From Paraburkholderia sp. HP33-1 (lineage in GTDB: Bacteria > Pseudomonadota > Gammaproteobacteria > Burkholderiales > Burkholderiaceae), in assembly GCF_021390595.1 (NCBI RefSeq), contig NZ_JAJEJR010000001.1, positions 930,001 to 994,000 on the forward strand: a stretch of DNA of 64,000 bases. Direction: 5' to 3'. The notes below the pieces were generated by a model, which was not told the origin of the DNA, did not search any database, and worked only from the letters and a program-made list of their open reading frames with translations. This document shows, piece after piece, positions 1 through 8,602 of this stretch. Each line of letters begins with the position of its first letter. The stretch's first letter is position 1. Position numbers and translations under genes: made by a program.

Positions 1-70
1 AGCCGCCCCCGAGCAGGCCCGCGCCGACGCATATCGCGCCGGCAGCGAAGAGCCGCAGCCTGCCACGCAT
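1..70 (-). CDS. N-terminal fragment of an exported hypothetical protein
   Basis: An open frame begins with ATG at position 70 and runs leftward off the window. The 23 visible residues begin MRGRLRLFAAGAICVGAGLL: a basic start followed by a hydrophobic Ala/Gly/Leu core, as in a Sec signal peptide. It starts 23 bases after the stop of the lipoprotein gene on the same strand, so the two may be co-transcribed. No strong ribosome binding site is visible, and nothing can be said about the mature protein. The start is uncertain. Confidence 0.35.
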   Translation of the reverse strand, partial: MRGRLRLFAAGAICVGAGLLGGG

Positions 71-93
71 CGGAACACCAAGCGAGCATGCCT

Positions 94-672
94 TCATTGC
101 AGCGCACCCCAGCGCTCGGTGGCGGGCTCGGCCGACGCCCAACGCCAGTTCTGACCATCACGGCACACCGATGCGATGAAAAACGCGCTGCTCGCGGGTT
201 TGTCGCGCGTGGCGTTCTGATCGACGGAAAAGACGATTTCCTTGCAGTCGAGCGCGCCGGTGCTGATCAGACGGCTGACGGTCACGCGGCCGTGCTCGTC
301 GTCTTCGATGGGGAACGAATGGGTGATGCTCCAGGGGGCGACTGCGCCGATTTCGAGCGGACCGGCCGCCTGCGCGATGTTGTTCTGGGTATTCGTGTGG
401 ACCACGCGCTCCGAGTACTGCACGCCGGCCCGCGCCGCGGCGACCGCGCCAAGACCGATACCGGTCGCGACCGCCGCGTTGCTGGTGACCTTGTTGGCGA
501 CCGCGGCACCCGCGACACCGGCGCCCGCGACCGCGCCTTCCGAGTACAACGAACTACAGCCGCTCAACGTCGACGAAACCGCCAGCGCCAACGCGATCAA
601 CGCCATTGCGTGAGGGCGTTTGCCTGCGACAACGGACTTCACGTTGCCAGCCCACCCCATGTTCTTTTGCAT
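94..672 (-). CDS. Predicted outer-membrane lipoprotein, function unknown
   Basis: 192 residues. The N-terminus has a basic stretch, a hydrophobic core (ALIALALAV) and a lipobox LSGC with the acylated cysteine near residue 39, so the mature protein should be a lipoprotein. After the Cys there is an Ala/Gly/Val-rich helical stretch (residues 45-80), which could insert in or lie on a membrane, and then a soluble C-terminal domain. A GGGAG sequence lies just before the chosen ATG, but the spacing is short; a second ATG four codons in is possible. The family is not recognised. The neighbour to the right is a sigma-54 activator on the same strand, 332 bases upstream. Confidence 0.75.
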   Translation of the reverse strand: MQKNMGWAGNVKSVVAGKRPHAMALIALALAVSSTLSGCSSLYSEGAVAGAGVAGAAVANKVTSNAAVATGIGLGAVAAARAGVQYSERVVHTNTQNNIAQAAGPLEIGAVAPWSITHSFPIEDDEHGRVTVSRLISTGALDCKEIVFSVDQNATRDKPASSAFFIASVCRDGQNWRWASAEPATERWGALQ

Positions 673-1004
673 TTCTCCCGTCCCTGCCCGTACAGGTGCC
701 TTCGATCACACGTCGGGCGTGTAAGCGATGGGCACGTCGTTTAATACGCTGCCGCATTGTGCAGGATGCCTTTTGTAATTGGCAGCGAAAAAATGCAAGA
801 AATTGCAAAACATCGTGCGCACTGCGATGTTTCGTGTAGCGAGGGCGGGAGAATTTGCCTGGCTGTGCCAGGTAATTGAGATAAGACGCAAATCTGCAGT
901 CGGAGCTACTCCAGGGGAAGACGAATTCAGTGCCGCGAAACGATCACGACGAGCGACGTCGCAGCGGACCGCCCTGATCGGCGAACGGCACCGCGTTGCG
1001 GTGC
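673..1004. other. Intergenic region, no gene seen
   Basis: 332 bases between the lipoprotein start and the stop of the sigma-54 activator. It should hold the lipoprotein promoter. It contains an inverted repeat with 8-base arms AAACATCG / CGATGTTT at 808-832 separated by 9 bases. I looked for a sigma-54 promoter (GG-N10-GC) because of the adjacent activator and found only near-misses with wrong spacing. No convincing small ORF or RNA gene was found. Confidence 0.4.
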
Positions 1005-2063
1005 CTATTGCTCGGCTTCGTCATCCCCGCTTTCGTCGCCGTATGCGCTCAACCGGTTGTACAACGTTTTGAGGCTCACGCCGAGGGCTTTCGCCGCGCG
1101 CCGCTTGTCGCCGCCGCAGTACTTGAGCGTGCCGAGAATGATCTGCTTCTGCGCATCGGCGAGCGGCGTGCCGATCCACACGCTCATCGCATCGCCTTGC
1201 GTGACCGCCTTCTTGACCCGCGACGTGAGATGTGGATGCGGCAATTCAACGGTCTTCTCAGCGAGGATGAACGCACGATACACGGCGTTTTTGAGCTCGC
1301 GCACGTTGCCCGGCCACGACCATGAACGCAGTGTTTCGATCGAGCGTTTGCTGAAGCTCTTGTTCGTGGCTTCCTGCTGATTCAATTGCGCGAGGAAGTG
1401 TTGCGCGAGCAGTTCGCGATCGTTTTCGCGCTCGCGCAGCGGCGGCGCGCGCAGCGGAAACACTGCGAGCCGGTACATCAGATCCTCGCGCAGGCCGTTT
1501 TCCTTCACGGCCACCGCGGGATCGCGATTCGTGGCAGCGATCACGCGCACGTTACCGCTGATCAGCTCGTTGCCGCCGACGCGATAGAACGTGCCGGTCT
1601 CGAGCGCGCGCAGCAGCTTGACCTGGCGCACCGGCGCCATTTCGGTGATTTCGTCGAGAAACAGCGTGCCGCCGTTCGCGTGTTCGAAGTAGCCGATGCG
1701 GCCCTGGACCGCGCCGGTGAAGCTGCCTTTTTCGTGGCCGAACAGTTCGGCTTCGATCAGCTCGTCGGGAATCGCGCCGCAGTTCACGGCGACGAACGCG
1801 CCGTCCTTGCGAGCGCTGCGCTCGTGGATGGTGCGGGCGATCAGCTCCTTGCCGGTGCCCGATTCGCCGATGATCAGCGCGGTCGCGTCCGTATCGGCGA
1901 CGCGTTCGATCTGCTCGTACAAATCGAGCATCACCGGCGACGAGCCGTACAGCAATCCATACGATTTCAGTCCCGCGACGCCGTCCGCGACGCGCTGCTT
2001 CGTTCGTGGCGAAGCGTTGTCACCGGCGGACACGGCGGGCGAGTCCAGATCGGTTGACGCCAT
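1005..2063 (-). CDS. Sigma-54-dependent activator (AAA+ and Fis-type HTH, no receiver domain)
   Basis: 352 residues. It activates transcription by remodelling sigma-54 RNA polymerase with ATP. After a short unconserved N-terminus (about 45 residues) comes the AAA+ domain with Walker A GESGTGKE, Walker B-type GGTLFLDEI and the sigma-54-contacting loop GSFTGA, a variant of the usual GAFTGA. The C-terminus carries a Fis-type helix-turn-helix (KRRAAKALGVSLKTLYNRL). No phospho-receiver, GAF or PAS domain is present, so control is probably by partner protein or expression. Start ATG at 2063 is preferred over an upstream in-frame ATG at 2138 because conserved sequence begins only later. It is a clear paralogue of the activator at 3254-4654. 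Confidence 0.9.
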   Translation of the reverse strand: MASTDLDSPAVSAGDNASPRTKQRVADGVAGLKSYGLLYGSSPVMLDLYEQIERVADTDATALIIGESGTGKELIARTIHERSARKDGAFVAVNCGAIPDELIEAELFGHEKGSFTGAVQGRIGYFEHANGGTLFLDEITEMAPVRQVKLLRALETGTFYRVGGNELISGNVRVIAATNRDPAVAVKENGLREDLMYRLAVFPLRAPPLRERENDRELLAQHFLAQLNQQEATNKSFSKRSIETLRSWSWPGNVRELKNAVYRAFILAEKTVELPHPHLTSRVKKAVTQGDAMSVWIGTPLADAQKQIILGTLKYCGGDKRRAAKALGVSLKTLYNRLSAYGDESGDDEAEQ

Positions 2064-2408
2064 AAAGGGGGGAGTCCTGTGCAAATGAAGTTCGTGTTGC
2101 GGCGCGCAGGCCTTGAATGCGATAGACCGTACAGCCACTATCTCATAAAAGACGATTTAACCACTTCGACACAGATTCCCGCAATCGAACTGGCCGCTGC
2201 TGGAATAGACGTGCTCGCAATCGGTCGAAAGTGCTTGAGGTTGGCTTTTTCCAGCGCGCTAAAGCGGTAAATATACCGGCCACATGCTTTGCCCCATTGA
2301 CCGCGTTATCGAGTCGTGCGAGCTTTTGACCGCTAGGTCGCATGCTCACCGATCGACTCGCGCATCCTGTGACTTCGCGCGAACGCCGAATCAGACGAGG
2401 AGTGAACG
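2064..2408. other. Divergent intergenic region
   Basis: 345 bases between two divergent genes, a sigma-54 activator (leftward) and a DUF883 gene (rightward). It must contain both promoters. A purine-rich GACGAGGAG just before position 2409 is the probable ribosome binding site of the DUF883 gene. No -24/-12 element with correct spacing and no RNA gene was recognised. Confidence 0.4.
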
Positions 2409-2726
2409 ATGACTGACACCACGCAACAACTTGCACTCGGCGGACAGAAAATCGTCGAGGATCTCCGGGTGCTGCTGAGGGACTCGGAGGAAATGCTGCG
2501 GCTCGCCGCCAACGTGCCGGGCGAAGGCGTCGATGCCTTGCGCGCCCGGCTCGGTACCCATGTGGAAACGCTGCAATCGGCGCTCGGCGACGCGCAGCGC
2601 AACGTGCATCGCCGGTATCGCGAGGTGACGGTCGGCACCGAGCGCTACGTGCGCCATAACCCCTGGCGTTCGCTTGCGTTCGCGGCGGCCAGCGGTTTTC
2701 TGCTCGGCGTGCTGGTCGCGCGTTAA
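2409..2726 (+). CDS. DUF883 (ElaB/YqjD-like) membrane-anchored protein
   Basis: 105 residues. The layout is typical of the ElaB/YqjD/YgaM family: an amphipathic, charged, mostly helical N-terminal 75 residues (likely coiled coil), then the motif RYVRHNPWRSLAFAAASGFL, in which a conserved Asn-Pro-Trp precedes one C-terminal membrane anchor. In E. coli relatives sit in the inner membrane, bind stationary-phase ribosomes and are induced by stress under RpoS; that is family knowledge and not shown here. The gene starts 7 bases after GAGGAG. A small membrane protein gene follows 56 bases downstream, probably in the same transcript. Confidence 0.88.
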   Translation: MTDTTQQLALGGQKIVEDLRVLLRDSEEMLRLAANVPGEGVDALRARLGTHVETLQSALGDAQRNVHRRYREVTVGTERYVRHNPWRSLAFAAASGFLLGVLVAR

Positions 2727-2782
2727 ACGCGGCGCACGCTTTGGACAGCCTGTACTCACCCGCATCACGATCCAAGGAGTTC

Positions 2783-3037
2783 ATGATGGCACGACCCACG
2801 ATTGGTATTTTCGGCGCTTTGATGGTACTCGGCGGCTTTCTGGCGGTTCGCTACGTGCAGCACAAACGCACGGGCCAGTTGTATCCGGCGCGCGACCTGA
2901 GCCGCTGGGAAAACGAGGGCGGCGCGGTGGCGGCGCCGGCGGCCTCGCCGACGGAAATGGCGCCTGCCACGCATAGCACCGACGGCTCGGGGCAGGTGAA
3001 CGGCGAAAGCGGTGCATGGCCGTTTCCGCGTGGCTGA
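2783..3037 (+). CDS. Small single-span membrane protein, hypothetical
   Basis: 84 residues. A short N-terminal hydrophobic segment (TIGIFGALMVLGGFLAV, residues 5-22) is followed by a basic patch and a low-complexity Ala/Pro/Ser/Thr/Gly tail, so it is likely an inner-membrane protein with a soluble C-terminal tail. The ATG at 2783 follows CCAAGGAG with good spacing; a second ATG is immediately adjacent. Its position after the DUF883 gene suggests co-transcription and a shared stress-related role, which is inference. No family recognised. Confidence 0.75.
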   Translation: MMARPTIGIFGALMVLGGFLAVRYVQHKRTGQLYPARDLSRWENEGGAVAAPAASPTEMAPATHSTDGSGQVNGESGAWPFPRG

Positions 3038-3084
3038 TCCGGTGCGCCCGAATTCAAGGCGGCCGGAAGCGACGGGAGGGGGGA

Positions 3085-3115
3085 TTGTTAAATGAATCTT
3101 AAAAGGCCGTATAAT
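3085..3115 (+). promoter_or_regulatory. Putative sigma-70-type promoter of the NtrC-type regulator
   Basis: A perfect -10 hexamer TATAAT lies at 3110-3115, with a TTGTTA candidate -35 at 3085-3090 (spacer 19, slightly long). It stands in an AT-rich patch that contrasts with the surroundings, about 140 bases before the start of the response regulator gene. Confidence 0.5.
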
Positions 3116-3147
3116 AGGTGAATAGGCAACAATAGCGCGGAAATAGG
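3113..3147 (+). repeat. Phased AATAGG direct repeats downstream of a promoter
   Basis: AATAGG occurs at 3113, 3121 and 3142, with a one-mismatch copy AATAGC at 3131. The spacings of 8, 10 and 11 bases are close to one helical turn, so the copies would lie on one DNA face. They overlap or directly follow the TATAAT box, as expected of binding sites for a regulator. Confidence 0.4.
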
Positions 3148-3253
3148 CCGGAATTCGCATATTATTGTTGCAATTTCTCACCAAATCAGCCGATCCGACC
3201 AGCGGCATGTCCCGCCCATTGTCTGATCCGCGCTTGCAGGCTTTCGAAACGCA

Positions 3254-4654
3254 ATGCCACATGTACTGATTGTCGATGACGACGCAGGTACCCGTGAGGC
3301 GCTTTCCGCCATCATCGGGCAAGACGGACTGACCACCGCCACCGCGGGCGATCTGCGCGAAGCGCGTATTCAACTGGTTCGGCAGATGCCGGACGTCGTG
3401 TTCACCGACCTGAAGCTGCCCGACGGCAGCGGGGTCGATCTGTTCGAGGATCTCGATCCGCGCTCCGGCGTGGAAGTGATCGTGATCACCGGTCACGCGA
3501 CGGTCGAGTCGGCGGTCAGCGCGCTGAAAATGGGCGCGGCCGACTACCTCGTGAAACCGATCAACATGCAGCGCGTGAAGGCGATCCTGTCGCGCCTGCC
3601 GCGCGCTGGCGACCTGAAGGCCGAGATCGGCACGCTGCGCGGCGAATTGCGCCGCATGGGGCGTTTCGGTCTGATGCTCGGCAATTCGCCGGCGATCCAG
3701 GAGGTCTACGACCAGATCAGCCGCGTCGCGCCGACGGCGGCCTCGGTGATGCTGGTGGGCGAATCGGGCACCGGCAAGGAAGTCGCCGCGCAGACGCTGC
3801 ACGAGCTGAGCCTGCGCCGCAAGCATGCGTTCCTCGCGGTCAATTGCGGCGCGATTTCGCCGAATCTGATCGAATCGGAAATGTTCGGACACGAACGCGG
3901 TTCGTTCACCGGCGCGGACCGGCAGCACAAGGGCTATTTCGAGCGCGCGAACGGCGGCACGCTGTTTCTCGACGAAATCACCGAGATGCCGATCGAGTTG
4001 CAGGTGAAGCTGCTGCGGGTACTCGAGACCGGCATGTTCATGCGGGTCGGCACGACGAAGGAGATCGAAACCGACGTGCGCCTGATCGCGGCCACCAATC
4101 GTGATCCGGAGCAGGCGGTGCTCGAAGGCAAGCTGCGGCTCGACCTTTACCACCGCCTGAACGTGTTTCCGATCAGCCTGCCGCCGTTGCGCGAGCGCGG
4201 CAAGGACGTCGAGCTGCTCGCGCAAGCGTTCCTCGATGAGCTCAACGAGCGCCACGCCACGAAAAAGCATTTCCCGGCCGCGGTGAAAGAGATGCTGCTG
4301 TCTTATCCGTGGCCGGGCAACGTGCGTGAGCTGAAGAACTATGTGCAGCGTGCGCACATCATGTCGAGCGCGGATTCGGATAGCACGGCTACGGTGCCGC
4401 TGCAGATCACGCTGTCGAAGCCCGCGGCGGGCACCGCGATCACGATCCCGTTCGGCACCTCGCTCGCGCAGGCCGACCGTCAACTGATCCTGGCGACGCT
4501 CGAGCAATGCGGCGGCGTGAAAACGCGCGCCGCGGAAATTCTCGGCATCAGCCTGAAGACGCTGTACAACCGGCTCGTCGAATACGGCAATGACGCGCGC
4601 GAAGACGGCGATCCCGCCGACGAATCGCGTGCGCTCGGCGGCGCGGACGCCTGA
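3254..4654 (+). CDS. NtrC-family sigma-54-dependent response regulator
   Basis: 466 residues in three domains. The N-terminal receiver (residues 3-115) has the acidic DDD pocket, phospho-acceptor Asp in VVFTDLKLPDGSG and the Lys in YLVKP. The AAA+ domain (about 145-370) has GESGTGKE, GGTLFLDEITEM and a GSFTGA loop. The Fis-type HTH at the C-terminus reads KTRAAEILGISLKTLYNRL. Phosphorylation should drive activation of sigma-54 promoters. No cognate histidine kinase lies in the window, so the partner is unknown. Sequence similarity to the receiver-less activator at 1005-2063, including the GSFTGA variant, points to duplication. It precedes otsA and stress-type genes, which hints at an envelope or osmotic role (inference). 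Confidence 0.92.
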   Translation: MPHVLIVDDDAGTREALSAIIGQDGLTTATAGDLREARIQLVRQMPDVVFTDLKLPDGSGVDLFEDLDPRSGVEVIVITGHATVESAVSALKMGAADYLVKPINMQRVKAILSRLPRAGDLKAEIGTLRGELRRMGRFGLMLGNSPAIQEVYDQISRVAPTAASVMLVGESGTGKEVAAQTLHELSLRRKHAFLAVNCGAISPNLIESEMFGHERGSFTGADRQHKGYFERANGGTLFLDEITEMPIELQVKLLRVLETGMFMRVGTTKEIETDVRLIAATNRDPEQAVLEGKLRLDLYHRLNVFPISLPPLRERGKDVELLAQAFLDELNERHATKKHFPAAVKEMLLSYPWPGNVRELKNYVQRAHIMSSADSDSTATVPLQITLSKPAAGTAITIPFGTSLAQADRQLILATLEQCGGVKTRAAEILGISLKTLYNRLVEYGNDAREDGDPADESRALGGADA

Positions 4655-4709
4655 TCTGACGGCACAGGCCTTGCAGCGCCTGGATGGAACGCAATACGAG
4701 GTCACCGAC

Positions 4710-4946
4710 ATGCCGCATTACGCCGCCGTTCCCGCGTCCTCCCTGCCGATGCGGGCTCACCGGCCCGAGCCGGTCGAGCCTCCCATCGCTCCGCCCGACC
4801 CTGATGAACCCGATACGGTTCCCGGCCCGACACCCGAGCCGATCGAACCCGACGAACCGTTCGAGCCCCCGATCGGCGATCCGCCGCCAGAGCCGGCACA
4901 AACGCCTCAAGCCGGCCCCCGTCCGACGCGAGCGCTGCAATGCTGA
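4710..4946 (+). CDS. Small proline- and glutamate-rich hypothetical protein
   Basis: 78 residues, ending in Cys. The centre is almost entirely Pro, Glu and Asp (PEPVEPPIAPPDPDEPDT and similar), so the chain is expected to be extended and acidic. The ATG at 4710 is preceded by GAGGT at a usable spacing and lies 55 bases after the NtrC-type regulator, so it may be co-transcribed with it. The function is unknown, and chance open reading in GC-rich DNA cannot be fully excluded. Confidence 0.5.
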   Translation: MPHYAAVPASSLPMRAHRPEPVEPPIAPPDPDEPDTVPGPTPEPIEPDEPFEPPIGDPPPEPAQTPQAGPRPTRALQC

Positions 4947-5144
4947 TGCGGCCTTCCATGCCGGTGCGCGGTCCCGCATCCGATGCAGCCGCCGCACCGC
5001 ACTAGGCAAGTCGCCCCAAGCCGGTGCAGCGAATTGCTGTATTTGTTACAAAGCCGGCGCATGTTTTACCGGCAATTTACGCTCTCGCCCCCTAGACTGT
5101 AAGGATGCCGCGACAGGTGGCAGGCTTCCCCCGGAGGCACGATC

Positions 5145-5357
5145 ATGAGACATCCCGCATTGCGACGTTCCGCGCGGCATTCCAGGCGCGGGCCCCGTCC
5201 GGCCGACGTCAAGGCCGAGCCGGCGGAGTCGCCGGACCCGGCCGCCCAGAATCGGATCGCTCCGCATACGCCACCGGACGGCGAGCACAACCAGGGCGGG
5301 GTACGTCAGGAAGGCCTTGAATACCAGCGCGATCTGGGCTCGGAGCAGGACGCCTGA
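5145..5357 (+). CDS. Small basic/hydrophilic hypothetical protein
   Basis: 70 residues, arginine-rich at the N-terminus (RHPALRRSARHSRRGPRP) and acidic at the C-terminus, probably disordered. A strong CCGGAGG ribosome binding site lies 8 bases before the ATG, which is the main reason for the call. No family was recognised. It stands alone between the proline-rich gene and otsA. Confidence 0.5.
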   Translation: MRHPALRRSARHSRRGPRPADVKAEPAESPDPAAQNRIAPHTPPDGEHNQGGVRQEGLEYQRDLGSEQDA

Positions 5358-5589
5358 AGCAGCGCCGCACCCGGGTGTGGTGCCGCGAGGGCCTCGATGC
5401 CGGTAAGAAAGACCTCTGCTTGCGTCATATAAGACAGAAGAATTTTCTTCGCGATACGCGATGATCGCGGGGTTTAGCTCGTCCGTCACATTTCCATACA
5501 AATTTATTTCCGGAATCTCAAATATCGGCACATTGCTTGCATGCACCGTTTTGGCACATTTCCGCATACAACGAAACAATGGAGCACCA

Positions 5590-7017
5590 ATGAGCAGATT
5601 GATCGTGGTATCGAATCGTGTCGCACCGATTCAGGAGGCGCGTCCGGCAGCAGGCGGGCTCGCGATCGGCGTACTGGACGCACTGAAGGAGACTGGTGGC
5701 GTCTGGTTCGGCTGGAGCGGTGAAACGGTCAGCGAGCCATCCGCGCCCGTGATCGAGAAGCAGGGCAACGTCACCTACGCGACGGTGGGCCTCACCAAGC
5801 GCGACTACGACGAGTACTACCGCGGCTTTTCGAACGCGACGTTGTGGCCGACCTTCCACTATCGCAACGACCTGTCCCGCTACGACCGCGGCGAATATGC
5901 CGGCTACCAGCGCGTCAACGCGACGCTGGCGAGGCAGCTCAAGGAACTGCTCAAGCCCAGCGACATCATCTGGGTGCACGACTACCATTTGCTGCCGTTC
6001 GCGCGTTGCCTGCGCGAGCTCGGTGTGATGAATCCGATTGGCTTTTTCCTGCACATTCCGTTTCCGGTGCCCGAAGTATTGCGCACGATTCCGCCGCACG
6101 AGGAACTCGTCAAGGCGATGTGCAGCTACGACGTGATCGGTTTTCAAACCGAGGCGGATCGTCAGTCGTTCGTCGACTATGTCGAGCGCGGTCAGCACGG
6201 CACATCAAGCGAAGACGGCATGGTGCACGCGTACAACCGCTTCCTGAAGGTCGGCGCGTACCCGATCGGCATCTATCCGGATGCGATCGCGAAGACCGCC
6301 GAGCAGTTCATCGACCGCAAGGCGGTGCGCAGCCTGCGCGACGGCATGCGCGGGCGCAAGCTGATCATGAGCGTCGACCGGCTCGATTATTCGAAGGGGC
6401 TGGTCGAGCGGTTCCAGGCGTTCGAGCGGCTGTTGCAGAACGCGCCCGGCTGGCATGGCCGCGTCTCGCTCGTGCAGATCGCACCGCCGACGCGCGCCGA
6501 CGTGCAGACCTATCAGCGCATCCGCCAAACGCTGGAGGGCGAAGCGGGCCGGATCAACGGCCGTTTCGCGCAACTCGACTGGACGCCGATCCAGTATCTG
6601 AATCGCAAATACGACCGCAATCTGCTGATGGCGCTATTCCGCCAGTCGCAGGTCGGCTATGTGACGCCGCTGCGCGACGGCATGAACCTGGTGGCCAAGG
6701 AATACGTCGCGTCGCAGGACCCGGCCGATCCGGGCGTGCTCGTGCTGTCGCAATTCGCGGGCGCGGCCGAGCAGTTGCCGGGCGCGCTCGTCGTCAATCC
6801 GTTCGATCTGTCGCAGATGGCCGAAGCGCTCGAGCGCGCTCTCTCGATGCCGCTCGCCGAGCGTCAGGCGCGTCACGCCGACATGATGAAGCCGATGCGC
6901 GAGAACAATCTGTCGGTATGGCGCGATACGTTCCTTGACGATCTGCGCCACGTCGCGACCGCGTCTTCGGTGACGGCCAAAGCGGTAAAGCTCGCTGACG
7001 TGACGGCATCGTCCTGA
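5590..7017 (+). CDS. otsA: Alpha,alpha-trehalose-6-phosphate synthase
   Basis: 475 residues, normal length for the GT20 family. It transfers glucose from UDP-glucose to glucose-6-phosphate to make trehalose-6-phosphate in the cytoplasm, for osmotic and desiccation tolerance. The N-terminus MSRLIVVSNRVAP and the following glycine-rich AAGGLAIGVL, the WVHDYHLLPF motif, SVDRLDYSKGL and the C-terminal RDGMNLVAKEYVA are all hallmark GT20 segments. The start at 5590 follows GGAGCACCA and matches the conserved N-terminus; the frame is open upstream but unconserved. No otsB phosphatase is adjacent. The 3' end faces the MFS gene with only 42 bases between. Confidence 0.95.
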   Translation: MSRLIVVSNRVAPIQEARPAAGGLAIGVLDALKETGGVWFGWSGETVSEPSAPVIEKQGNVTYATVGLTKRDYDEYYRGFSNATLWPTFHYRNDLSRYDRGEYAGYQRVNATLARQLKELLKPSDIIWVHDYHLLPFARCLRELGVMNPIGFFLHIPFPVPEVLRTIPPHEELVKAMCSYDVIGFQTEADRQSFVDYVERGQHGTSSEDGMVHAYNRFLKVGAYPIGIYPDAIAKTAEQFIDRKAVRSLRDGMRGRKLIMSVDRLDYSKGLVERFQAFERLLQNAPGWHGRVSLVQIAPPTRADVQTYQRIRQTLEGEAGRINGRFAQLDWTPIQYLNRKYDRNLLMALFRQSQVGYVTPLRDGMNLVAKEYVASQDPADPGVLVLSQFAGAAEQLPGALVVNPFDLSQMAEALERALSMPLAERQARHADMMKPMRENNLSVWRDTFLDDLRHVATASSVTAKAVKLADVTASS

Positions 7018-7059
7018 GCGGACAGGTGCGGCTCGCCTGGGCGGGCCGCGCGTTGCCGG

Positions 7060-8478
7060 TCACGTCGGCCGTGCCATCTTCTGCATGACCCGCATCGTGC
7101 TGACGACTGCCGCAACCGCCGAGAACCCCGCGGCCACATACAGCGCCACGATCGTCCCATTCTGCGGTGCGACACCGAAGATCAACGCGACCAGCGCGGC
7201 GCCGAGCGTCTGCCCGGTGAGGCGCGCGGTGCCGAGCATGCCGCTCGCGCCGCCGCTGCGCTCGCGCGGCGCGGACGACAGCATCGTGCGATTGTTCGGC
7301 GACTGGAAGATGCCGAAGCCCGCGCCGCACAGCGCCATGCGCCACACGATCTGCAGCGCGTCGGGGTGAGGCCCGAGCGTCGCGAGCAGCAGCAGTCCGA
7401 CCGTCATCGCCGCGAGCCCGACGCCGCCGAGCCAGCCCGCCGAGACCTTGTCCGACAGCACGCCCGAGATCGGCGCGGCGATGATGATGATCGCGGGCCA
7501 CGGCGTCATCAGGAGACCCGTTTCGACTTGCGACATGCCGAGCGTTTCCTGCAGCAGGAAAGGCAGCGACACGAATGCGAGCATCTGGGCGCAGAACGAG
7601 CAGACCGAGGTGCCGACCGACAGCGCGAACACCGGAATACGCAGCAGATCGATCGGCAGCAGCGGCGCGGGCTGCGTCAGTTGCCGGCGCACGAAGAAGT
7701 AGCCGATCACGAGGGCGCCGAGCGCCTCGAGCGTCACGTAGCCGACGCGCTGGCCGTGCCCAAGGCCGTCGACCGCAAAAATCAGCAGGCCGAACACGAA
7801 CGCGTTCATGACCGCGCTCAGATAGTCGTACGGCGATTCGTGGCCGGGGTTCAGTGGCAACGCCTTGAAGCCGCCGACGATCGCCGCGATACCGATCGGC
7901 ACGTTGATCGCGAATAGCCACGGCCACGTCGCGATCGCGAGCACGCCCGAGGCGACCGTCGGCCCGACCGCCGACGACACCGCGACGACCATCGCGTTGA
8001 CCGCGACGCCGCGCCCGAGCTGCGACGGCGGATAGATCATGCGCACGAGCGCGGTGTTCACACTCATGATGCCGGCCGCGCCGAAGCCCTGGATCACGCG
8101 CGCGAGCGCGAGCGTCGCCAGCGAGCTGGACAGCGCGCAGCCGAACGACGCGACCGTGAACAGGATCAGGCCCGACAGATAAACGCGCCGGTAGCCGATG
8201 CGGTCGCCGAGCGACGCAAGCGGCAGCAATGTGATCGTGATCGCGAGCTGATACGCGTTGACGACCCAGATCGATGCGGCGGCGCTCGCGTTGAGGTTGC
8301 GCGCGATCGTCGGCAGCGCGACGTTGGCGATCGCGCTATCGAGCACCGCGAGCGTGAGCCCGAGCGCGATGACGAGCATCGCCCAGTAGCGTTGCGGAAT
8401 CGGCAGGCCCAGTTCCTTTCCTTCGAGGCGGGAAGCGGAGGGCGTCGGGCCGTCCGTGCGCGGGGAGGGTGCGTGCAT
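7060..8478 (-). CDS. MFS drug-efflux transporter, DHA2 (EmrB/QacA) type
   Basis: 472 residues with about 14 hydrophobic segments. DHA2 signatures are visible: LDSAIANVALPTIARNL at the end of TM1, the motif-A-like LASLGDRIGYRRVYL between TM2 and TM3, and the ARVIQGFGAAGIM stretch. It should export hydrophobic compounds by proton antiport at the inner membrane; the substrate is unknown. No membrane-fusion (EmrA) partner or regulator is adjacent. It is convergent with otsA. Confidence 0.9.
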   Translation of the reverse strand: MHAPSPRTDGPTPSASRLEGKELGLPIPQRYWAMLVIALGLTLAVLDSAIANVALPTIARNLNASAAASIWVVNAYQLAITITLLPLASLGDRIGYRRVYLSGLILFTVASFGCALSSSLATLALARVIQGFGAAGIMSVNTALVRMIYPPSQLGRGVAVNAMVVAVSSAVGPTVASGVLAIATWPWLFAINVPIGIAAIVGGFKALPLNPGHESPYDYLSAVMNAFVFGLLIFAVDGLGHGQRVGYVTLEALGALVIGYFFVRRQLTQPAPLLPIDLLRIPVFALSVGTSVCSFCAQMLAFVSLPFLLQETLGMSQVETGLLMTPWPAIIIIAAPISGVLSDKVSAGWLGGVGLAAMTVGLLLLATLGPHPDALQIVWRMALCGAGFGIFQSPNNRTMLSSAPRERSGGASGMLGTARLTGQTLGAALVALIFGVAPQNGTIVALYVAAGFSAVAAVVSTMRVMQKMARPT

Positions 8479-8602
8479 CGATTGTTTGATTTGTCGGAGC
8501 TGTTGGCGCGCCCGCGCGCGGCTTACGTTCTGGCCGCCGTGGGCGTATCGGCTGGCGCGGCGCCGGCGTTACCAAAGCAACGGCGCCGCGCATGCGTGCG
8601 AG

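Noticed and set aside
673..1004. Sigma-54 promoter upstream of the lipoprotein gene
   Set aside because: Several TGGC and TTGC elements exist, but no GG-N10-GC spacing.
2765..4711. 648-codon open frame on the minus strand, antisense to the NtrC-type regulator
   Set aside because: It is the mirror of a strongly supported coding region; composition (Arg/His/Gln/Ala) is typical of antisense reading in high-GC genes.
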